NCBI GenBank assembly: GCA_024234875.1
Contig: JACKNM010000016.1
Span: 1-64,000, forward strand
Origin: Ectothiorhodospiraceae bacterium
GTDB taxonomy: Bacteria > Pseudomonadota > Gammaproteobacteria > HK1
Direction of reading: 5' to 3'
DNA length: 64,000 bases
Shown: one piece after another, positions 1 to 10,808 of the stretch
Position numbering within the stretch: the stretch's first letter is position 1
Layout of the letters: each line of letters opens with the position of its first letter
Position numbers and translations under genes: made by a program
Notes under the pieces: model-generated
Told to the model about the DNA's origin: nothing
Seen by the model: the letters and a program-made list of their open reading frames with translations, nothing else
The model's database searches: none

Positions 1-1410
1 TTCACCATCGCCCCGTGTCGCGCGCGCGATCGCGATCTCACCATGCGCAACCTGGTGCGGGTCGAGGGCATGTCGCTGGAGGCGATGCGGGCCGGCATCG
101 ACTGGTCGTTCGAGAGTTTTCCCGAGTACATGGACCGGCTGCAGGCGCGCGGGGTGGGGCCGAACGTGGCGGCCTTCGTCGGCCATTCCTCGCTGCGCAC
201 CTATGTGATGGGCGAGGACGCGCCGCGGCGGGCGGCGCGCGCCGAGGAGGTGGCGGAGATGCGTCGCCTGGTGGTCGAGGCGATGGGCGCCGGGGCCATC
301 GGTTTCGCGACCTCGACCTCGCCGTCGCACAACGGCGCCGGCGGCGAGCCGATGCCCTCGCGGCTCGCCGACGAGCACGAGATGCGCGCGCTGGTCGGCG
401 CATTGGGTGAGGTCGGACGCGGGATCTTCATGCTGACCAAGGGCGGCGAGACCACGATTCCGTTCCTCGAGTCGTTGGCCGCGGACACCGGTCGGCCGGT
501 GATGATCGCGGCGTTGCTGCACAACGCGACACGCCCGGAGGCGGTGTTCGACGACCTCGAGGCGATCGCGGCCGCCCAGGCGCGTGGACGCGCGTTGTGG
601 GGGCAGGTCTCGTGCTGCCCACTGACGCTCGAGTTCACGCTGCGCGCGCCCTATCCACTGGAGGGCATCCGTTCCTGGGCGCCGGCGATGCGGGCCGAGG
701 GCGAGGCACTGCGCGCGCTCTACGCCGATCCGGCGTTTCGCGCTGCGGTGCGCCGCGACCTCGAGGAGCCGATCGCGGTGCGCCTGTTCAACGGCGAGTG
801 GCACAAGCTGCGCGTGGTCGAGGTCGCGCGCGAGGCGAATCGACATCTCGAGGGCAAGAGCCTGGCCGACATCGCCCGTGAGGCGGGGCGCGATCCGCTC
901 GCGTGCATGCTCGATCTCGCGCTCGCCGAGGATCTCGACACCCTGTTCGTGGCCGAGCTGCTGAACTCCGACGAGGACGCGGTCGCCCGGCTCATCCGCC
1001 ACCCCGCGAGCTCGGTGGCGCTGTCCGACGCCGGTGCCCACCTCACCTTCTTCTGCGACGCGGGCTTCGGGCTGCGCCTGCTCGGCTACTGGTCGCGCGA
1101 CCGCGGGGTGCTTCCGCTCGAGGCCGCGGTGCACGCGCTCACCGCGGCCCCGGCCGACATCTTCGGCATCCGCGACCGCGGGCGACTGGTACCCGGCGCC
1201 TGGGCGGATCTGATGCTGTTCGACCCCGACACCGTCGACCGCGGCCCGAACCGCAGAGTCCACGACCTGCCCTCCGGGGCGGCGCGACTGGTGAACGACG
1301 CACGCGGCCTCGTCGGCGTGTGGGTCAACGGGGTGCGGGTCTGCGCGGACGGGCGCGCGGTTCCCGGCGCCGGCACGCCCGGGCAGCTGCTGCGCGGCTT
1401 CTCCACCTGA
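1..1410 (+). CDS. N-acyl-D-amino-acid deacylase (amidohydrolase family 3), 5' end missing
   Basis: The reading frame is open from the first base, so the gene starts left of the window. About 470 codons are present, against roughly 560-580 for the family; the missing N-terminus should hold the first metal-binding histidines. The visible protein begins FTIAPCR, which in relatives follows a GNCG motif. It contains LTKGG, then SDAGAHL, whose Asp is the family's catalytic acid, and ends with the usual VPGAWADLMLFD and VNG segments of D-aminoacylases and N-acyl-D-glutamate/aspartate deacylases. The enzyme should hydrolyse N-acylated D-amino acids or related amides in the cytoplasm. Exact substrate cannot be told. 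An alpha/beta hydrolase follows 15 bases later on the same strand, so the two are probably cotranscribed. Confidence 0.85.
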   Translation, partial: FTIAPCRARDRDLTMRNLVRVEGMSLEAMRAGIDWSFESFPEYMDRLQARGVGPNVAAFVGHSSLRTYVMGEDAPRRAARAEEVAEMRRLVVEAMGAGAIGFATSTSPSHNGAGGEPMPSRLADEHEMRALVGALGEVGRGIFMLTKGGETTIPFLESLAADTGRPVMIAALLHNATRPEAVFDDLEAIAAAQARGRALWGQVSCCPLTLEFTLRAPYPLEGIRSWAPAMRAEGEALRALYADPAFRAAVRRDLEEPIAVRLFNGEWHKLRVVEVAREANRHLEGKSLADIAREAGRDPLACMLDLALAEDLDTLFVAELLNSDEDAVARLIRHPASSVALSDAGAHLTFFCDAGFGLRLLGYWSRDRGVLPLEAAVHALTAAPADIFGIRDRGRLVPGAWADLMLFDPDTVDRGPNRRVHDLPSGAARLVNDARGLVGVWVNGVRVCADGRAVPGAGTPGQLLRGFST

Positions 1411-1425
1411 CCCGGACCGCACGCG

Positions 1426-2217
1426 ATGATCGAGATGCTGCACCGGCCCTCACGTGGGCGCGCGCGCCTGGCGGTACCCATGGTGCTGGTGCACGGTGGC
1501 TACATGGCGGCCTGGGTGTGGGACGAGCATCTGCTCCCTCACCTCGCCACCGCCGGCATCGACGCCTGGGCGCCGAGCCTGCGCGGGCACGGGGGGAGCG
1601 AGGGTCGAGACCGGCTCGACAGCTTCGACCTCGACGACTACGTGGCCGATCTCGGCTCGGTGGTCGCGCGGATGGAGGCGCCGCCACTGCTGGTCGGGCA
1701 CTCGATGGGGGCGCTGGTGGTGCAGCGCTATCTCGCGGGCGGCGGGCGGGCCACCGCCGCGATGCTGCTCGCGCCGGTGCCTCCCTGGGGGCTCGGCGCA
1801 CCGTCGATGGAGCTCGCCCTGCGCGATCCGCTGCTGTGGACCGAGGCTGCGTTCCTCCATGTCGGTGGCCCGCGCATGGCGAGCCTGCCGGTGCTGCGCC
1901 GCGCGCTGTTCGGGGCCGGTGTCGATCCGGTGCTCGCCCGGACCTACCTCTCGCGCCTGCAGCCCGAGTCGACGCTCGCGATCGCGCAGATGTGCGCCAT
2001 GGCGCCACTCGGGTGGTCCCCCGGTGGCGCGGTGCCGGTGGCGGTGACCGGTGGGCGCGAGGACGGGCTGTTCTCGGTGGCGTCGCTGCGCGCCTGCGCG
2101 GCGTGGCACGGCGTGAGCGCGACGGTCCTCGACGGCTTGGGGCACGCGTTGATGCTCGAGCCCGGATGGCGCGGGTTGGCCGAGCACCTGGTGGAGTGGG
2201 CGCGGGCGTCGAGCTGA
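1426..2217 (+). CDS. Alpha/beta hydrolase
   Basis: A 263-residue protein of the alpha/beta-hydrolase fold. The oxyanion-hole segment VLVHGG lies near residue 20. The nucleophile elbow GHSMG puts the catalytic serine at Ser93. A late GLGHALMLEP segment supplies the likely catalytic histidine. The ATG lies 15 bases after the stop of the deacylase gene. Such proteins hydrolyse esters, lactones or amides; the family alone does not give the substrate. Position next to a D-aminoacylase suggests a shared catabolic or detoxification task, but this is inference. Confidence 0.8.
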   Translation: MIEMLHRPSRGRARLAVPMVLVHGGYMAAWVWDEHLLPHLATAGIDAWAPSLRGHGGSEGRDRLDSFDLDDYVADLGSVVARMEAPPLLVGHSMGALVVQRYLAGGGRATAAMLLAPVPPWGLGAPSMELALRDPLLWTEAAFLHVGGPRMASLPVLRRALFGAGVDPVLARTYLSRLQPESTLAIAQMCAMAPLGWSPGGAVPVAVTGGREDGLFSVASLRACAAWHGVSATVLDGLGHALMLEPGWRGLAEHLVEWARASS

Positions 2218-2290
2218 GCCACGGGCTGCGCGTGGGCGGCGCGCCAGGGCGTGGCTCGTCGCCGGCGGCGGGCCGGGCAACGCTCGCCTT

Positions 2291-2306
2291 CGAGCTGATA
2301 AGCTCG
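2291..2306. other. Short hairpin in the leader of gcvT
   Basis: A 6-base perfect inverted repeat (CGAGCT, 4-base loop, AGCTCG) sits about 50 bases before the gcvT start. The rest of 2218-2355 shows no convincing glycine-riboswitch pairing. The hairpin could end the upstream transcript or be a small operator; it has no T run. Confidence 0.3.
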
Positions 2307-2355
2307 TCGCCGCGACGATGACGACAACGAGAGAACCACCACCGAAGGAGGCGCG

Positions 2356-3483
2356 ATGACCGGCTCCGCGGACGCGACGACGGCGCTCGCCCACACTCCG
2401 TTACACGCCCTGCACGAGGAGCTCGGCGGGCGCATGGTCGCCTTCGCCGGCCACGCCCTGCCGGTGCAGTACCCGTCGGGGATCATGTCGGAGCACCGGC
2501 ACACCCGTGATGCCTGCTCCCTGTTCGACGTGTCCCACATGGGGCAGCTTCGCCTGCCGGTGGCGGCGGCCGGCGCACTCGAGGCACTGGTGCCCACCGA
2601 CGTGCTCGGCCTCGCCAGCGGGCGCCAGCGCTACACGTTCCTCACCACCGACGACGGCGGCATCCTCGACGACCTGATGGTCGCGCGCCTCGACGACGCG
2701 CTGATCATCGTCTGCAACGCCGCCAACAAGGCTGCGGACGTCGCCCACCTCGAGGCGCGCCTCGGCGCGGGAGCGGGCCTGCGCGTGCTCGACGACCGCG
2801 CGCTGCTCGCGCTGCAGGGACCGGGGGCGGAGACGGCGCTCGCCGCGCTCGCCCCGGGGGCGGCGGGAATGCGGTTCATGGACGTGGCGGAGCTCGACGT
2901 CGGCGGCCACACCTGCGTGGTGTCGCGCTCCGGCTATACCGGTGAGGACGGCTACGAGATCTCGGTCGCCGCCGACGCGGCGATCGCTCTCGCGCGTGCC
3001 CTGCTCGCCCGCGAGGGCGTGGCCCCGGCAGGGCTCGGCGCGCGCGACTCGTTGCGTCTGGAGGCGGGGCTCTGTCTCCACGGCCACGACATCGACACCA
3101 CCACCTCGCCGGTCGAGGCCGGTCTCACCTGGGCCATTCCGCGGGTGCGACGCGCCGGCGGCGCGCGCGCCGGTGGCTTCGCCGGGTCGGAGGTGGTCCT
3201 CGGTCAGATTGCCGGCGGCACCAGTCGCCGACGGGTCGGAATCCGGCCCGCGGGCCGGGCCCCGGTGCGTGAGGGCGCGGTCGTGGTCGGGACCGACGGC
3301 GCCGAGATCGGCCGGGTGACCAGCGGCGGCTTCGGGCCGACGGTGCGCGCGCCGGTGGCGATGGGCTACGTCGCCGCCGACCACGCCGCCGACGGTAGCG
3401 AGCTCGGGGCGGTGGTGCGTGGGGAGACGTTGCCGGCGGTGGTGGCACCGCTGCCGTTCGTGGCCCACCGGTATCGCCGCTGA
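2356..3483 (+). CDS. gcvT: Glycine cleavage system T protein (aminomethyltransferase)
   Basis: A 375-residue T protein, full length for the family. It takes the aminomethyl group from the lipoylated H protein, passes the methylene to tetrahydrofolate and releases ammonia. Typical segments are visible: VSHMGQL near the N-terminus, RSGYTGEDGYEI in the middle (folate-site region), GLGARDSLRLEAGLCLHGHD, and the C-terminal barrel with VTSGGFGPTV. The start is supported by a good Shine-Dalgarno (GAAGGAGG) about six bases upstream. It is the first gene of a gcvT-gcvH-gcvP set. Confidence 0.95.
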   Translation: MTGSADATTALAHTPLHALHEELGGRMVAFAGHALPVQYPSGIMSEHRHTRDACSLFDVSHMGQLRLPVAAAGALEALVPTDVLGLASGRQRYTFLTTDDGGILDDLMVARLDDALIIVCNAANKAADVAHLEARLGAGAGLRVLDDRALLALQGPGAETALAALAPGAAGMRFMDVAELDVGGHTCVVSRSGYTGEDGYEISVAADAAIALARALLAREGVAPAGLGARDSLRLEAGLCLHGHDIDTTTSPVEAGLTWAIPRVRRAGGARAGGFAGSEVVLGQIAGGTSRRRVGIRPAGRAPVREGAVVVGTDGAEIGRVTSGGFGPTVRAPVAMGYVAADHAADGSELGAVVRGETLPAVVAPLPFVAHRYRR

Positions 3484-3617
3484 GGCACGATTGGCCGTCG
3501 CAGCGCGGCGTGCACTCGTGGCGGCTTTCCCCTAGGCTTCGTGGTTTCGGTGGCGGGGGCGCAGCGGCGTCACCCGCCTGGTCGGCAGCGGCATCAGGAC
3601 ACCCCCGGGGGGAGCAG

Positions 3618-3995
3618 ATGAGCGAGTGCAAGTTCACCAAGGATCACGAGTGGATTCGCATGGAGGGTGACGAGATCGGGGTGGTCGGCATCACCGATTA
3701 CGCCCAGGACCAGCTCGGTGAGCTGGTGTTCGTGAACCTGCCCGAGGTCGGGACCGAGTACGCCGCCGGGGCCGAGACCGCGGTCGTCGAGTCGGTCAAG
3801 GCGGCGGGTGAGGTCAAGGCACCGGTGACCGGCGTCGTGGTCGAGGTCAATGCCTCGCTCGCCGAGGAGCCCGAGAAGGTCAACAACGACCCGATGGGCG
3901 AGGGCTGGTTCCTCAAGATCCGCGTGAGCGATGCGGCGGAGCTCGACGGGCTGATGGACGAGAACGCGTACCAGGCCTACGTCGCCGATTTGTGA
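3618..3995 (+). CDS. gcvH: Glycine cleavage system H protein (lipoyl carrier)
   Basis: A 125-residue lipoyl carrier that shuttles the aminomethyl group between GcvP and GcvT. The lipoyl-attachment site is ESVKAA, with the modified lysine at Lys61, and the conserved C-terminal GEGWFLKI segment is present. The frame is open further upstream, but ATG 3618 has a purine-rich Shine-Dalgarno (GGGGGGAGC) and gives a protein starting MSECKFTKDHEW, as in other H proteins. It lies 134 bases after gcvT and 49 bases before gcvP. Confidence 0.95.
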   Translation: MSECKFTKDHEWIRMEGDEIGVVGITDYAQDQLGELVFVNLPEVGTEYAAGAETAVVESVKAAGEVKAPVTGVVVEVNASLAEEPEKVNNDPMGEGWFLKIRVSDAAELDGLMDENAYQAYVADL

Positions 3996-4044
3996 GCCGT
4001 GCGACGCCGTCGGGTGGCGTTCGCAGCAGAGGGTGAGGTCAGAG

Positions 4045-6951
<2,907 letters not shown>

Positions 6952-6976
6952 CCAGGCGACCTGCTCGGTCCGACGT

Positions 6977-7033
6977 CGCGCGCTGCGGCGCGCGGCACGC
7001 CACGGTGGAGTCGGCGTGACCGCTCGACTCCAC
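6977..7033 (+). terminator. Two successive hairpins after gcvP
   Basis: The first hairpin has 7-base arms at 6977-6983 and 6988-6994 with a TGCG loop. The second has perfect 9-base arms (GTGGAGTCG / CGACTCCAC) at 7005-7013 and 7025-7033. There is no T tract. They lie 25 bases after the gcvP stop and probably end or weaken gcv transcription before the glgC-like gene. The remaining 140 bases to that gene show no other clear signal. Confidence 0.4.
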
Positions 7034-7176
7034 GCGACACTCGCGCCCGCGCTACCGGACGGCGCGTGGCACGAAATCTGCTTGATACGGTCAGGCCGAC
7101 CGCGCGACGCGCTCCGGGTGTGCAACGCCCGACCACCGTCGTCGTCGGCCGGCGTCGAGCACTGGAGGCACGTCTG

Positions 7177-8352
7177 ATGGTGAGCGAGACCCTGGCCATC
7201 GTCCTCGCCGGCGACCGCGGCGAGGGCCTGGCGCCGTTGACGAATCGCCGCGCCAAGGCGGCCGTCCCGTTCGGCGGCGAGTACCGCCTCATCGACTTCC
7301 CGCTGACCAACTGCCTGCGCTCGGGGTTGCGACACGTGCTGGTGACGACGGAGAACAAGTCGCATCCGCTGCTGCGTCACTTGCGCGACGGTTGGAGCAT
7401 CTTCAACCCGGCGCTCGGAGAGTACGTGATGCCGGTGCCGGCGGAGTCGACCGGTGACGGCGCGGGTCGGCACGGGGCGACCGAGGCACTGCGGCAGTGC
7501 CGCGACATGGTCGCGCGCAGTGACGCGCGCACCGTGCTGGTGCTGCCGGGGCATCACGTCTACCGGATGGACTACGCGGCACTGGTCGAGTACCACGACG
7601 AGCACGGGTTCGACCTCACCATCGGTTGCCTGGAGGCCTCGCGCCATCGTCTGGACGGTTTCCAGACGGTGGTGGTCGGCGACGATGGGCGGGTGACCAC
7701 GTTGTCGCCGCCGGACTCGGCGCCGGCGGGTCGCGAGCTGCTCTCGATGCGGGTCTACGCCTTCGCGCGCGAGACCTTGCTCGACGCCCTGGCGAGCGCG
7801 ACCGGCGGTGACCTGGATCTGGAGCTCGTCCCGGGCATCGTCGGCGCCCACCGGGTGGGCGCGTACCGTTTCGGCGGCCGCGCGGGCCGGGTGTCACAGG
7901 ACCGGTTCTTCAGCCCTGTCGACACCGTCGACGAGTACTTCGCCGCCAACATGGCACTGCTCGAGCCGGTGCCGCCGCTCGATCTGTACCAGGACTCGTG
8001 GACCATCTGGAGCTCGACCGGCAAGCATCCCCCGGCGCGCACGGTGTCGAGCGCGTCCGGCAACGAGGGCATCTTCGTCAACTCCATCGTCTCCAACGGC
8101 ACCGTGATCACCGGCGGCGTGGTGAGCCGTAGCGTGCTCTGCCCGCAGGTCCGGGTGCAGGACTCGGCCTCGGTGGAGGAGTCGATCCTGTTCGACGGCG
8201 TGGTGGTCGGCGAAGGGGCGCAGCTGCGGCGCTGCATCGTCGACAAGCAGGTCGTGATCGAGCGCGGCGACCGGATCGGTTTCGACGCCCGCGAGGATGC
8301 GCGTCGCTTCCACGTCACCGACACCGGGATCGTGGTGGTGCCGGCGGCCTGA
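7177..8352 (+). CDS. GlgC-like nucleotidyltransferase with degenerate active site
   Basis: A 391-residue homologue of glucose-1-phosphate adenylyltransferase that aligns over nearly its whole length: RAKAAVPFGG, SHPLLRHLRDGWSIFNP, the PPLDLYQDSWTIWSSTGKHPPA linker and the C-terminal left-handed beta helix. The catalytic landmarks are altered. The nucleotide loop GGRG reads GDRG (residues 12-15). The GDH of the catalytic Asp142 of E. coli GlgC reads GHH, with His126 at that position. The FVEKP segment with the glucose-1-phosphate lysine is absent. WRDVGT reads FSPVDT. The protein may therefore be a non-catalytic or regulatory paralogue, as GlgD is in Firmicutes. ATG 7177 is chosen because it has GGAGG upstream and matches the family start; the frame is open further 5'. 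Confidence 0.75.
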   Translation: MVSETLAIVLAGDRGEGLAPLTNRRAKAAVPFGGEYRLIDFPLTNCLRSGLRHVLVTTENKSHPLLRHLRDGWSIFNPALGEYVMPVPAESTGDGAGRHGATEALRQCRDMVARSDARTVLVLPGHHVYRMDYAALVEYHDEHGFDLTIGCLEASRHRLDGFQTVVVGDDGRVTTLSPPDSAPAGRELLSMRVYAFARETLLDALASATGGDLDLELVPGIVGAHRVGAYRFGGRAGRVSQDRFFSPVDTVDEYFAANMALLEPVPPLDLYQDSWTIWSSTGKHPPARTVSSASGNEGIFVNSIVSNGTVITGGVVSRSVLCPQVRVQDSASVEESILFDGVVVGEGAQLRRCIVDKQVVIERGDRIGFDAREDARRFHVTDTGIVVVPAA

Positions 8353-8357
8353 GAGTC

Positions 8358-8414
8358 GCCGCCGGGGTGCGCAAGCTGCGGCAGTCACTTCAGCAGCTTG
8401 CGCACCCCGGCGGC
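8358..8414. terminator. Perfect 22-bp inverted repeat between convergent genes
   Basis: Arms at 8358-8379 and 8393-8414 are exact reverse complements over 22 bases, with a 13-base loop. The right arm is the last coding stretch of the malonyl-CoA decarboxylase gene (codons for GVRKLL). The left arm lies just after the stop of the glgC-like gene. The structure suits a bidirectional terminator, though it lacks T runs. Confidence 0.65.
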
Positions 8415-9782
8415 GGCGGTGACGCGGCCGTCGCCTCGATAGGCCTCGTGGTTGCGCTCGACCTCGTTGAGTCGATAGAGGTAGTTGACCATCAGCGAGG
8501 CCGATTGCTCGATGCCCTTCGGGGAGGTGTCGGCGAGCCAGTTCAGACGCTCGATGCGCGCACCGTTGGTCAGATGGAAGTGCGCCACCCGGTCGCGGGC
8601 GCGGGCGCCGTGGCGTGCCTCGACGAGGTAACGCGCGCAGGCGCGCATCAGCGGCTCGCGCAGCGCCTCGGCCCGCGCCTCGTCCTCCCACCAGGCCGCG
8701 CTCGCGAGCGCGCGGCGCAGATCGCTGGTCTCGAACGCCGCCTCGAGCGACCTCGCCTCCGACTCGGCGACCAGATCGGCGTCGGCGGCGTCGATTCGCT
8801 CGTCGAGCCAGTCCCGGAAGCCGGGGACCGGTGACAGGGTGGCGAAGCGCTTGAGGTTCGGGAGCTGGCGCGCGAGGTCGTCGGCCACGCGCTTGATCAG
8901 GAAGCTGCCGAAGCTGACGCCGGCGAGACCCGCCTGGCAGTTCGAGATCGAGTAGAAGATCGCGCTGTCCGCATCCTCCGAATCACCGAGCGGCGCCCGC
9001 TCGTCGAGCAACGCCTGGACGTTGTCCGCCATTCCGGTCACCAGGGCCACCTGCACGAAGATGAGGGGCTCCTCGGGCATGTTGGGATGGAAGAACGCGT
9101 AGCAGCGTCGATCACCCTCCAGGCGATGCTTCAGGTCGTCCCAGGAGCGGAAGGCGTGGACCGCCTCGTACTCGATGAGCTTCTCGAGCAGGGCTGCCGG
9201 GGTGCGCCAGGTGATGCGCTCGAGAGTCAGGAACCCGACGTCGAACCACGAGGTGAGCAGGGCACGGAGATCGGTCTCGAGCGCGCGCAGGCCGGGGTCG
9301 TCCCCGACCTGGGAGAGCAGCTCCGCGCGGAGGTCGACCAGAAACTTCACCCCCTGGCGCAGGCCGTTGAACTGGCCGAGCAAGCGCACCCGCGGCGCCA
9401 CCAGGACCTCGCGCAGTCGCCGGCGCGCGGTGGCGCGGGCGCGCTCGTCGACCGCCTCGCGGTAGGCCGCGATCGCCTCGTCGAGCGCGTCGGGCGCGGT
9501 GTCGTACTCGCGCGCCAGGATGTCGAGGAAACGGCGCCGGCCGGTGGCGTCGAGAACCAGGTAGGTCTCGCCGAGCTCGGCGGCCCGGGTGCGCGCCGAG
9601 ACCTCGCCGCCCTGGCCGCGCAGGCAGGCGTCGATCTGCTGGCGCAGGCGATCCGCGTCGTCCTCGGGCAGGTCGGCCTGGACGCCGTCCTTCAACGGTC
9701 CACGCGCACCGCCGGCGCGACGCAACGCGCGGCGCATGCCTCGCAGCGTGCGGTTCAGGAATCCTGCCTGCGGCTCACTCAC
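8385..9782 (-). CDS. Malonyl-CoA decarboxylase
   Basis: A 465-residue protein that converts malonyl-CoA to acetyl-CoA and CO2. Both halves of the family are seen: a helical N-terminal part, then a GNAT-like catalytic part with FFHPNMPEEPLIFVQVAL, AIFYSISNCQAGLAGVSFG (around residue 277, the serine region) and HFHLTNGARIERLNW (around residue 400, the histidine region). In the family a Ser-His pair does the catalysis. The C-terminus ends within the large hairpin shared with the convergent glgC-like gene. The enoyl-CoA hydratase gene lies upstream on the same strand, 112 bases away. The enzyme fits the surrounding acyl-CoA metabolism, for example removal of malonyl-CoA made by side reactions of the nearby carboxylase. 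Confidence 0.92.
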   Translation of the reverse strand: MSEPQAGFLNRTLRGMRRALRRAGGARGPLKDGVQADLPEDDADRLRQQIDACLRGQGGEVSARTRAAELGETYLVLDATGRRRFLDILAREYDTAPDALDEAIAAYREAVDERARATARRRLREVLVAPRVRLLGQFNGLRQGVKFLVDLRAELLSQVGDDPGLRALETDLRALLTSWFDVGFLTLERITWRTPAALLEKLIEYEAVHAFRSWDDLKHRLEGDRRCYAFFHPNMPEEPLIFVQVALVTGMADNVQALLDERAPLGDSEDADSAIFYSISNCQAGLAGVSFGSFLIKRVADDLARQLPNLKRFATLSPVPGFRDWLDERIDAADADLVAESEARSLEAAFETSDLRRALASAAWWEDEARAEALREPLMRACARYLVEARHGARARDRVAHFHLTNGARIERLNWLADTSPKGIEQSASLMVNYLYRLNEVERNHEAYRGDGRVTAAAGVRKLLK

Positions 9783-9894
9783 CCGTGCCTCCCCCGCGCG
9801 CCGGCCGGCGCGCTCGTCGGTGCACCACCGGGTATCGGCCGCGCCGATGAAAGGCGCAGCCGTGGCGGTGGTGCGCTGGTCTCGACCTCGGCCG

Positions 9895-10671
9895 TCAGCG
9901 GTGCTGCCAGCGCGGCTCGCGCTTCTCGAGGAAAGCGCGCATGCCCTCCTTCTGGTCGGCGAGTCCGAAGGCGGCCTGGAACAGCCGCCGCTCGTGCAGG
10001 CAGCCCTCGGCCAGCGTGGTCTCGAAGGCGCGGTCCACCGCCTCCTTGACCAGCAAGGTGGCCGGCAGCGACATCGAGGCGATGGTGGTGGCGGCCTCCA
10101 GGACCTCCGCCTCCAGCCGGTCGAGCGGGACCACCCGACTCACCAGACCGGCCTGCACGGCCTCCTCGGCATCCATCAGGCGCGCGGTGAGGCACATGTC
10201 CATCGCACGCGCCTTGCCCACGGCGCGGGCGAGGCGCTGGGTGCCGCCGAAGCCGGGGAGGACGCCGAGCTTGATCTCCGGCTGGCCGAACTTGGCGTTG
10301 TCGGCGGCCACGATGAAGTCACACATCATCGCCAGCTCGCAGCCGCCGCCGAGGGCATAACCGGCCACCGCCGCAATCAGCGGCTTGCGCCGTTGGCCGA
10401 GCTTCGCCGCGTCACCCGAGAGGTGCTCCTCGACCATCATCTCGGCCGGGGTGCGCTCGGCCATCTCGGAGATGTCGGCACCGGCGGCGAACGCGCGCTC
10501 GTTGCCGGTGAGGACGATGCAGCCGACGGTGTCGTCGCTCTCCAGCGCGTCCAGCGCCGCGCGCAGCTCGCGCAAGAGCTCGATGTTCAGCGCGTTCAGG
10601 ACCTTCGGTCGGTTGAGCCGAACGAGGGCGACGCGGCCGTGCCGCTCGACGTGAATATTGACGTAGATCAT
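9895..10671 (-). CDS. Enoyl-CoA hydratase (crotonase family)
   Basis: A 258-residue crotonase-fold protein. It has the oxyanion-hole segment AFAAGADISEM and both acid/base glutamates expected of true hydratases: Glu112 in GGGCELAMMCD and Glu132 in GQPEIKLGVLPGFGGTQR. The reaction is hydration of trans-2-enoyl-CoA in fatty or amino-acid breakdown. The frame is open upstream to 10755, but ATG 10671 has AAGGAGA ten bases before it and gives the normal family start. It is divergent from the propionyl-CoA synthetase gene, and the two share the 10672-10808 control region. Confidence 0.92.
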   Translation of the reverse strand: MIYVNIHVERHGRVALVRLNRPKVLNALNIELLRELRAALDALESDDTVGCIVLTGNERAFAAGADISEMAERTPAEMMVEEHLSGDAAKLGQRRKPLIAAVAGYALGGGCELAMMCDFIVAADNAKFGQPEIKLGVLPGFGGTQRLARAVGKARAMDMCLTARLMDAEEAVQAGLVSRVVPLDRLEAEVLEAATTIASMSLPATLLVKEAVDRAFETTLAEGCLHERRLFQAAFGLADQKEGMRAFLEKREPRWQHR

Positions 10672-10742
10672 TGCCGTGCGGTCTCCTTGGAGGTCTTCTC
10701 GGTGCGCCGGACGCACCGGGCGCACCAGCCTGGGGCGTGATG

Positions 10743-10770
10743 TTGCGTCGCACAAACGTCCTGTTATGAT
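10743..10770 (+). promoter_or_regulatory. Candidate sigma-70 promoter of prpE
   Basis: A -35-like TTGCGT (10743-10748) and a -10-like TATGAT (10765-10770) are spaced by 16 bases, 39 bases before the prpE start. A GGGGGAGGAGAACG Shine-Dalgarno stretch follows at about 10795. The TATGATGCC form recurs elsewhere in the window, for example near 23680. Confidence 0.5.
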
Positions 10771-10808
10771 GCCGCGACCGAGGCGGCCTGACCAGGGGGA
10801 GGAGAACG

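Noticed and set aside
2218..2355. Glycine riboswitch before gcvT
   Set aside because: Only a 6-bp hairpin could be found. The conserved tandem aptamer cores are not visible and the space is short.
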